From: Clostridiales bacterium
GTDB lineage: Bacteria > Bacillota > Clostridia > Christensenellales > JAISNN01
Reading direction: 5' to 3'
Assembly (NCBI GenBank): GCA_031273965.1
Contig: JAISQX010000020.1
Location: 1 to 5,348, forward strand
Length of the DNA stretch: 5,348 bases
A model generated the notes under the pieces. It made no database searches, was not told the DNA's origin, and saw only the letters and a program-made list of their open reading frames with translations. Below are positions 1 through 3,928 of the stretch, in pieces. Positions within the stretch are counted from its first letter, which is position 1. The number at the start of each line of letters is the position of its first letter. The position numbers were made by a program, and so were the translations under genes.

Positions 1-1
1 A

Positions 2-1228
2 CAGATGGGCGGATATCCATATAAAATTGACGGTAATAGAATAGACGAGCATATATTAAAATACGCGGATGAATTTGACGAATTAACCGTCGGCGGCAGC
101 TTGTTTTCGCAGTTTTATCAAGGAGAATATTTTCCCGCAATGCCCGCCGAAAGAGCGTACGGCAATTGTGTGTTTCCGTTGGAGAGATTTAGGGTAAACG
201 GCGCGATTCCCGCTCCGCCGTTGGCCGATCATATTCCGTCGATGAATACATGCCGCGAATTTATAGGCGCGAGAGGCGGCGGCACGAGCGGTTATCCTTT
301 TACGATTTCCCGTCCGAACGAGGAAAATATTAATTTTAACGGCACGCTTGTTTTGTCTAAGAGCAGATGGATAATAGTTCATATGGTTGCGGGCGGCGGC
401 GGTGGCGGCAGCGGAAAGGGATTTAATTTTGCTACAAACGGCGGCGGCGGAGGAGGCGGAGGCGCGGGCGGAATTTTAGCTGTATGTCTTCCGTTGCCGG
501 TGGGCGCGTCTTATAGCGGACAAGTCGGGCACGGAGGAACGGGGCAGCTTGATCAGAATAATGCCGGAGGAGCCGGCGGAGCGTCTTATATACAGTTGTC
601 AAGCGGTACAAAGCTTCAGGCAAACGGCGGCGGAGGAGGCGCGGGCGGCGCGTCAAGAAGCGGGGGCGGAGGCGGAGGAGTGTCCGTGTCTTGTAGCAGT
701 CCGACAATCGTTGAGTTAGGAAACGTCAAACCGTATAACTATAGCGGAACCGAACCGCAAGGATACGCGATGTATCACAGATATGCGGTAATAAGAGGAA
801 CCGGCGGAGCGTCGGGCGGAGTCGGCGGCGAGAAATCGGGCGGTTATGGTTCAAACGGCGGTTCATTTAATATAACGCTTAAAAAATATGACTATGAGTC
901 GGAAAATATGAATTATTATCAAACGAGGGTTTGCAAAAACGCCGTTATCGATTGCGGACAGGCGGGCGGCGGAACCTCCGGTTTGACAAGCATTTCGGGC
1001 GGCGGAGGCGGCGGATCGTCGGCTTTTAGCGTAGGCCAAAACGGCAGCGGATCGCGGACGGATAGAGACGTCGGAGTAAGCAATGTTGATAATTATACTC
1101 AGGCGGGTTACGGCGCGGGCGGCGGCGGCGGTTGCGGAGAGACAAACGATTGGTGGCGCGGCGGTCACGGCGGAGCCGGTTATGTCAAAATCTACTTTCA
1201 AGACTTTACGTCTATTGTACTTTATTAA
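2..1228 (+). CDS. Glycine-rich tail fibre/adhesin-like protein, 5' end probably outside the window
   Basis: The frame is open to the left edge. The first ATG is at position 5, but no ribosome binding site can be seen in the four bases before it, so the gene probably starts upstream. From that ATG there are 407 residues. Residues 1-120 have ordinary composition. From about residue 126 (H-M-V-A, then a glycine run) to about 395, the protein is dominated by glycine runs separated by short segments with Ser, Ala, Asn and aromatics, and it ends in an A-G-Y-V-K-I-Y-F strand. This layout is typical of glycine-rich domains in phage tail fibres and tip adhesins, where polyglycine-II helices can form a sandwich presenting variable receptor-binding loops, as in the phage S16 adhesin gp38. 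I infer a host-recognition role at the tail tip. A glycine-rich cell-surface protein is the alternative. The coding call is firm; the function is by resemblance only. Confidence 0.72.
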   Translation, partial: QMGGYPYKIDGNRIDEHILKYADEFDELTVGGSLFSQFYQGEYFPAMPAERAYGNCVFPLERFRVNGAIPAPPLADHIPSMNTCREFIGARGGGTSGYPFTISRPNEENINFNGTLVLSKSRWIIVHMVAGGGGGGSGKGFNFATNGGGGGGGGAGGILAVCLPLPVGASYSGQVGHGGTGQLDQNNAGGAGGASYIQLSSGTKLQANGGGGGAGGASRSGGGGGGVSVSCSSPTIVELGNVKPYNYSGTEPQGYAMYHRYAVIRGTGGASGGVGGEKSGGYGSNGGSFNITLKKYDYESENMNYYQTRVCKNAVIDCGQAGGGTSGLTSISGGGGGGSSAFSVGQNGSGSRTDRDVGVSNVDNYTQAGYGAGGGGGCGETNDWWRGGHGGAGYVKIYFQDFTSIVLY

Positions 1229-1288
1229 GACTAATCTAATTTGATTTTTACTTAATGCGATTTTGGCTTCATACAAAACAGTCAAAAT

Positions 1289-1320
1289 AGTATTTGCGCA
1301 AATAAAATTGCGCAGATATT
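1289..1320 (+). promoter_or_regulatory. Stem-loop in the leader of the small membrane-protein gene
   Basis: TGCGCAA (1295-1301) pairs perfectly with TTGCGCA (1308-1314) around a 6-nt loop. The stem can be extended outward to 1289/1320 by A-T pairs and two G-T wobbles. It ends three bases before the AAGGAGG ribosome binding site at 1324. There is only a short T run after it (TATTTTG), so it is a poor terminator. It may affect mRNA stability or ribosome access, or be the decayed end of the upstream transcription unit. Confidence 0.35.
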
Positions 1321-1323
1321 TTG

Positions 1324-1330
1324 AAGGAGG
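1324..1330 (+). promoter_or_regulatory. Ribosome binding site that sets the start at 1335
   Basis: AAGGAGG is a near-perfect Shine-Dalgarno sequence four bases before the ATG at 1335. The same frame is open further upstream, with a TTG at 1263, but nothing resembling a ribosome binding site precedes that TTG. The 24 extra codons would also cross the stem-loop, so 1335 is the start. Confidence 0.75.
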
Positions 1331-1334
1331 AAAT

Positions 1335-1637
1335 ATGGAAAACGCGCAGGAAAATTTAATTGTCCAAACGGCAAAAGCCGCGGATATTGAGATACGGCAA
1401 AAGTGTTATTCAAAAAATCTTTATACAAGATTTAATAACGCATTAGACTATTATCTAAAGAATACGATGAAGCTCATATGGGTATTGACAAAATTCTTTG
1501 TTTTTGTCACGGGAGTATGTTTAATCGCGTCGCCGTTTATTATTTTTGGAATGTCGATTATCAGCCCCGATTCCGCGGTAAAATTTGTCAAAGCGCTTGG
1601 CGAAATATTGGAAACGCTTATTAATGTCTTTCGGTGA
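1335..1637 (+). CDS. Small membrane protein of unknown function (100 aa)
   Basis: I do not recognise a family. The 100-residue protein has a polar, partly basic N-terminal half (about residues 1-45, with Y-Y-L-K-N-T before the membrane part). A long hydrophobic stretch follows at about 46-76, containing a mid-segment proline (S-P-F, about 66-68). The C-terminal tail (77-100) is amphipathic. The hydrophobic part could be one long transmembrane helix or a tight hairpin broken at the proline. It stands just after the glycine-rich tail protein and just before a strong terminator, so it is the last gene of that unit. In prophages, small membrane proteins behind the fibre genes are often holins, but no cognate lysin is visible and holin is only a guess. 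The start is fixed by the ribosome binding site at 1324-1330; the stop is TGA. Confidence 0.65.
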   Translation: MENAQENLIVQTAKAADIEIRQKCYSKNLYTRFNNALDYYLKNTMKLIWVLTKFFVFVTGVCLIASPFIIFGMSIISPDSAVKFVKALGEILETLINVFR

Positions 1638-1687
1638 TTGTTTGGCTTAATATCCCGCCGCTTTTTATCATGCTCTTTTTTTTACAT

Positions 1688-1718
1688 GCCTTTGTCGTTG
1701 TCGCCAAAGGCTTTTTTT
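1688..1718 (+). terminator. Rho-independent terminator after the small membrane-protein gene
   Basis: GCCTTTG (1688-1694) pairs perfectly with CAAAGGC (1705-1711) around a 10-nt loop in which two further C-G pairs are possible. Seven T residues (1712-1718) follow immediately. It lies 51 bases past the stop codon of the preceding gene and marks the end of that transcription unit. Confidence 0.85.
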
Positions 1719-1933
1719 ATGCCCTTGCGTTTTTTTTTGCCGACTTTCACTGACAATTGCTTCTTAATAATGTTTTGTTTACTTTACGGCTTGTTTATTG
1801 AGCTATTCTTTAAAGCAAATTTTTTGGAAAGTATTGGAAAGCCCCTCGTTTTGTGATAAAATTACGGCAAAACAAAATTGTGTACGCTTGTGTCAATATT
1901 GCAAAAGCTTAAGGGCTATATCGGAGGAACGGC
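1719..1933. other. Intergenic region, T-rich, no convincing gene
   Basis: Together with the terminator before it, this makes a 296-base gap between genes. The first half is T-rich on the + strand, including a run of nine T at 1731-1739. A reading frame from a TTG at 1638 crosses the region but has no ribosome binding site, translates the terminator, and encodes a Phe/Leu-rich low-complexity product, so I do not call it. The only structure I support here is the promoter at 1834-1862 and a leader of about 65 bases to the next gene. Confidence 0.6.
1834..1862 (+). promoter_or_regulatory. Likely sigma-A-type promoter for the HTH regulator gene
   Basis: TTGGAA (1834-1839, four of six matching TTGACA) is followed after 17 bases by TAAAAT (1857-1862, five of six matching TATAAT), the ideal spacing. 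It lies after the terminator at 1688-1718 and about 72 bases before the next start codon. TTGGAAAG occurs twice in tandem here (from 1824 and from 1834), and a 6-bp inverted repeat GTTTTG/CAAAAC (1848-1853 and 1868-1873) flanks the -10 box, either of which could be a protein-binding site. Confidence 0.5.
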
Positions 1934-2236
1934 ATGAACAAACGAAAAGGAATATTGGAGGAACTTATTGCGAAAAACGCTCATGCGGACGATTTGAAAG
2001 AAGTATTGAAAAGAATGTTGAATTATTATGAGATATACGATTTGGAGCATTGTTCTAATCATTATAATATTTTTTTCGATTTATATTTTGAGCGAAAAAC
2101 CTACGAAGCGACGGCAAACGATAATTTTATACATATCGACACGCTCTGCAGATATATAAAGAGATATAACCGCTTAGTGGAAAAATTAATTAAAATGATA
2201 AGATTTAAAAACAAAAAAGCTTTAGACAAGGGGTAA
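1934..2236 (+). CDS. Small HTH protein, possible sigma-region-4/ArpU-like phage regulator
   Basis: This 100-residue protein has a basic N-terminus and C-terminus. Residues 1-40 look helical (a Leu/Lys-rich region leading to Y-Y-E-I-Y-D-L). Residues about 43-85 resemble the helix-turn-helix of sigma-70 region 4: a hydrophobic helix ending L-Y-F-E-R-K-T-Y, then A-T-A-N-D, then the candidate recognition helix I-D-T-L-C-R-Y-I-K-R-Y-N-R-L. The pattern recalls the small ArpU and RinA-type activators of late phage genes, which often stand alone before structural operons. I infer that it controls its own promoter or the tail operon just downstream. GGAGG (1923-1927) six bases before the ATG supports the start; the stop is TAA. 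The gene is very probably real; the regulatory role is a moderate-confidence inference from pattern alone. Confidence 0.6.
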   Translation: MNKRKGILEELIAKNAHADDLKEVLKRMLNYYEIYDLEHCSNHYNIFFDLYFERKTYEATANDNFIHIDTLCRYIKRYNRLVEKLIKMIRFKNKKALDKG

Positions 2237-2248
2237 AACTTTAAGTAT

Positions 2249-2315
2249 ATCATAACTTTTGACTTTCAACCCTGCAACCTTTGCAGGGTTGAAAGCCGTC
2301 TTTATATGTTATGAT
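2249..2315 (+). repeat. Nested inverted repeat with a perfect 15-bp stem
   Basis: CTTTCAACCCTGCAA (2263-2277) is the exact reverse complement of TTGCAGGGTTGAAAG (2281-2295), with a loop of only three bases (CCT). Outside it, ATCATAAC (2249-2256) is the exact reverse complement of GTTATGAT (2308-2315), giving a second nested arm. It lies 26 bases after the stop of the regulator gene. The bases after the inner stem (CCGTCTTTATAT) are only partly T-rich, so it may be a weak terminator for the regulator gene. The symmetry also fits an operator or an mRNA processing structure. Confidence 0.8.
2289..2315 (+). promoter_or_regulatory. Possible promoter of the tail operon, overlapping the inverted repeat
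   Basis: TATGAT (2310-2315, five of six matching TATAAT) is preceded by TG one base upstream (2307-2308), forming an extended -10 element. TTGAAA (2289-2294) is a candidate -35, but the 15-base spacer is short, so the extended -10 would have to carry most of the recognition. Its position inside the right half of the palindrome would let a bound protein block it. The tail tube start codon follows about 60 bases later. Confidence 0.35.
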
Positions 2316-2376
2316 TATTGCGTCGGAGGGAAACTAACCAAACCGACAAATACAAACATAAAAGGAGTAAAAAATT

Positions 2377-2787
2377 ATGTACACAGGTCTATTGGGCAAA
2401 ATCAATATAGGCGGCAACGATATCGCCTATATAAGCAATTGGAGCATAGAGGATACCGCCGATATTATCGAGGTATCAAAGCTCGGAGAAAAGTATAAAG
2501 AAAAGCTTGTCGGGCAACAGACGTGGAGCGCGAGCGCGGACGGGGCTGTAGACTTCACGACGGCCTCGGGTCAGGCGGCATTGTTTGCGGCTAAGCATAG
2601 CGGAAGCAAGCTGACATGCAAGTTTTATCTTTATTCAAACGGTTCTACCAACGTGCTCTTTCAGGGCGACGGATATATTGAGTCGCTCGGCGTAGATCTT
2701 TCCGCCGAGGACAAGGGCAATATCTCGATAAGCATAAACGGAACGGGCGCGTTGACGGCGCCGAGCTCGCATTCGGCGATAGCATAA
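2377..2787 (+). CDS. Phage major tail tube protein, copy 1 (136 aa)
   Basis: This is probably the structural subunit that polymerises into the hollow tube of a long non-contractile tail. Its features resemble the TP901-1-type major tail proteins: an M-Y-T-G-L-L-G-K-I start, an early strand I-A-Y-I-S-N-W-S-I-E-D (about 16-26), W-S-A-S-A-D-G-A-V-D-F (50-60), and a conserved C-terminal part with G-Y-I-E-S-L (99-104) and S-A-E-D-K-G-N-I-S-I-S (109-119). These fit a beta-rich tube fold of about 140 residues with no signal peptide or membrane segment. AAAGGAG (2361-2367) nine bases before the ATG fixes the start. It is the first gene of the right-hand operon and is followed after 13 bases by a paralog. 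No tail sheath gene is visible, which favours a siphophage-like over a contractile tail. The name rests on recognition by eye. Confidence 0.78.
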   Translation: MYTGLLGKINIGGNDIAYISNWSIEDTADIIEVSKLGEKYKEKLVGQQTWSASADGAVDFTTASGQAALFAAKHSGSKLTCKFYLYSNGSTNVLFQGDGYIESLGVDLSAEDKGNISISINGTGALTAPSSHSAIA

Positions 2788-3015
2788 GGAGGAATAGTAT
2801 ATGTATACGGGTTTAACGGGCAAAATTACCATCGCGGAAAAAGCTTCGGGAACATACGGAACGGAGCTTACTATCGGATATATAAGCAATTGGAGCGTGG
2901 AGGACAATTCTGATATCATAGAGTTTTCCGAATTCGGCGGAAGCTCCCCGGCCGGAGCCGGATATACGGTCAAAAGACCGGGGCAACAGAGCTGGAGCGC
3001 GAGCGCGGACGGGGC
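2428..3015 (+). repeat. Direct repeats left by the tail tube gene duplication
   Basis: Two stretches are identical at the DNA level between the tube genes: 18 bases at 2428-2445 and 2879-2896 (encoding Y-I-S-N-W-S), and 23 bases at 2524-2546 and 2993-3015 (encoding W-S-A-S-A-D-G-A). Elsewhere the two genes have diverged. The identical blocks sit in the most conserved protein motifs and could reflect strong selection, gene conversion, or a moderately recent duplication. Confidence 0.7.
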
Positions 3016-3253
3016 GGTGAGCTTTGAAAACGGAAAAAATCAAAGCGCGCTTTTTTCCGCAAAAAATCAAAGAAAGGAGATTAAGCTTAGGCTTTATCTT
3101 TCCGCGGCCGATAACACCTATTTTGAAGGAACCGGATTTATCGAATCGCTGAGCGCGGATATGTCGGCGGAGGACAAAGGAAATATTTCTATAAGCGTAA
3201 GCGGAAACGGTAAATTGTCGCTTTATGTAAACGACGCGCTTATCAACGGCTAA
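2801..3253 (+). CDS. Phage major tail tube protein, copy 2 (150 aa)
   Basis: This is a tandem paralog of the preceding tube protein. Aligned by eye, roughly 65-70 residues are identical over about 136. The closest stretches are Y-I-S-N-W-S (27-32), G-Q-Q-S-W-S-A-S-A-D-G-A-V (61-73) and S-A-E-D-K-G-N-I-S-I-S (122-132). It differs by two insertions, about ten residues after the first strand (12-22) and about seven in a Gly/Ser/Pro-rich loop (48-54), and has a different C-terminus. Both copies keep the core motifs, so both are probably functional: perhaps a tube of two subunit types, a decorated tube, or a specialised first or last ring. AAGGAGG (2786-2792) overlaps the stop codon of copy 1 and lies eight bases before the ATG, so the two are co-translated from one mRNA. 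The stop is TAA. Confidence 0.75.
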   Translation: MYTGLTGKITIAEKASGTYGTELTIGYISNWSVEDNSDIIEFSEFGGSSPAGAGYTVKRPGQQSWSASADGAVSFENGKNQSALFSAKNQRKEIKLRLYLSAADNTYFEGTGFIESLSADMSAEDKGNISISVSGNGKLSLYVNDALING

Positions 3254-3281
3254 AAAATAAATTTTTATACGAGGAAAAAAA

Positions 3282-3644
3282 ATGATTATAAAACTTGACA
3301 GAGCCTATGAAGTAAAATGCTCGCTCGGCACGATAAGAGATATCGAGAGCGCGTATGATAAATCTTTTTTTGAATTAGTCAACGACATAACCAAGATGAA
3401 GACGGAGGAACAAATTAAGCTGCTCTATATCGGCGCGAAAAAGGCTGACAACACGCTTATTCTCAAGGAATTTACGGATAAATGCGAGGAATACATGGGC
3501 TTAGGCGATCTTATGGATTATCTTGAAAAATACTTTTACGGACTTCAATACCCGGGGCTTTCCGACGAGGAGGTGCAGAACCGCATCGAAAAAAAGCTCC
3601 AAAAATCGCGGGAATTGCAAAGGAACCGCGATTTGATTGGCTAA
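3282..3644 (+). CDS. Tail assembly chaperone, zero-frame product (120 aa, gpG-like)
   Basis: This occupies the place and size of the short tail assembly chaperone of siphophages (lambda gpG-like), a cytoplasmic non-structural protein that helps tube subunits assemble and is absent from the finished tail. The N-terminus (I-I-K-L-D-R-A-Y-E-V-K) forms a beta strand. The rest is mostly charged helices (about 16-95), followed by a Lys/Arg/Gln-rich end (R-I-E-K-K-L-Q-K-S-R-E-L-Q). This fits the chaperone families near TP901-1-type tail genes, though I rely mainly on position and on the frameshift signal near its 3' end. GAGGA (3271-3275) six bases before the ATG supports the start. It follows the second tube gene by 28 bases. 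Ribosomes that do not shift end at TAA 3642-3644. Confidence 0.75.
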   Translation: MIIKLDRAYEVKCSLGTIRDIESAYDKSFFELVNDITKMKTEEQIKLLYIGAKKADNTLILKEFTDKCEEYMGLGDLMDYLEKYFYGLQYPGLSDEEVQNRIEKKLQKSRELQRNRDLIG

Positions 3645-3928
3645 CGATCATAAAGAACGGCGCGATTCTCGGCCTTAAGCCTCATGAAATATGGGATATG
3701 GAATTGTGGGAATACAATCTGTTTGCGGAAGGCTGTGAGGAAAGGCGCAAAAACGACATTGTAAACTGCATATTGACCGGATATTACGGGGCTTATTACA
3801 ACAACAACGGCAAAAAGGCGCAAAAACCGTCGGAATTGATAAACAAACTGTTTCAAAAAAAGCAATCGTTGTCCGAAGGACTCGAAGCGATAAAAGCGAT
3901 TAAAGAAAAGGAGCAAGAGCATGGCTAA
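3282..3928 (+). CDS. Tail assembly chaperone, -1 frameshift fusion (about 215 aa, gpGT-like)
   Basis: Ribosomes slipping back one base at 3590-3596 would join the first 105 zero-frame codons (3282-3596) to the -1 frame from 3596 to TAA at 3926-3928. I read the -1 frame codon by codon from 3596: it has no stop and continues A-P-K-I-A-G-I-A-K-E-P-R-F-D-W-L, then I-I-K-N-G-A-I-L-G-L and E-I-W-D-M-E-L-W-E-Y-N-L-F-A-E-G. The Trp-rich I-W-D-M-x-L-W-E-Y-N-L-F pattern is typical of the T-type domain of tail chaperones. The best internal ATG (3698) has no ribosome binding site and would cut off the first part of that domain, which supports the fusion over a separate gene. The fused form is known in lambda to bind the tape measure protein and recruit tube subunits. 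The last 8 bases overlap the next gene. Confidence 0.82.
3590..3634 (+). promoter_or_regulatory. Programmed -1 ribosomal frameshift site: slippery heptamer plus stimulatory hairpin
   Basis: A AAA AAG (3590-3596) is in the correct phase with the zero-frame codons AAA (3591-3593) and AAG (3594-3596). It is the same slippery heptamer used by E. coli dnaX. Six bases later AAATCGCGG (3603-3611) begins a perfect 9-bp stem with CCGCGATTT (3626-3634), enclosing a 14-nt loop. Heptamer, spacer length and stem are the classic arrangement. The -1 frame is open beyond it, while the zero frame ends 48 bases after the heptamer. Confidence 0.87.
3906..3913 (+). promoter_or_regulatory. Ribosome binding site of the hub gene, inside the chaperone gene
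   Basis: AAAAGGAG lies seven bases before the ATG at 3921 and inside the last codons of the frameshift reading frame, which ends at 3928. Ribosomes finishing the fusion protein arrive on top of this site, so hub synthesis may be coupled to the frameshifted product more than to the short one, which ends nearly 280 bases earlier. Confidence 0.7.

Noticed and set aside
390..700. GG-run clusters that could suggest G-quadruplexes or a DNA-level tandem repeat
   Set aside because: The runs follow from glycine codons GGC/GGA/GGG, units are not periodic at the DNA level, and most G tracts are only two or three bases long.
83..1285. Reverse-strand frames opposite the glycine-rich gene (83-382, 432-707, 863-1285)
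   Set aside because: They are antisense shadows. The Arg/Leu/Ala-rich products are what GGC/GGA glycine codons give when read backwards.
1638..1856. 72-codon frame from TTG rich in Phe and Leu
   Set aside because: It has no ribosome binding site, it begins right at the previous stop codon and it translates a rho-independent terminator and T runs; composition explains the hydrophobic product.
1798..2031. 77-codon + strand frame overlapping the regulator gene
   Set aside because: It overlaps a gene with a better start and clear motif, crosses the promoter, and has no ribosome binding site.
2322..2347. GTCGG/CCGAC inverted repeat before the first tube gene
   Set aside because: It is only five base pairs with a 16-base loop and no extension, which is expected by chance in a leader of this length.
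3698..3928. Independent 76-codon gene starting at the ATG at 3698
   Set aside because: There is no ribosome binding site before this ATG, the conserved domain starts well upstream in the same frame, and a complete frameshift signal joins it to the preceding gene.
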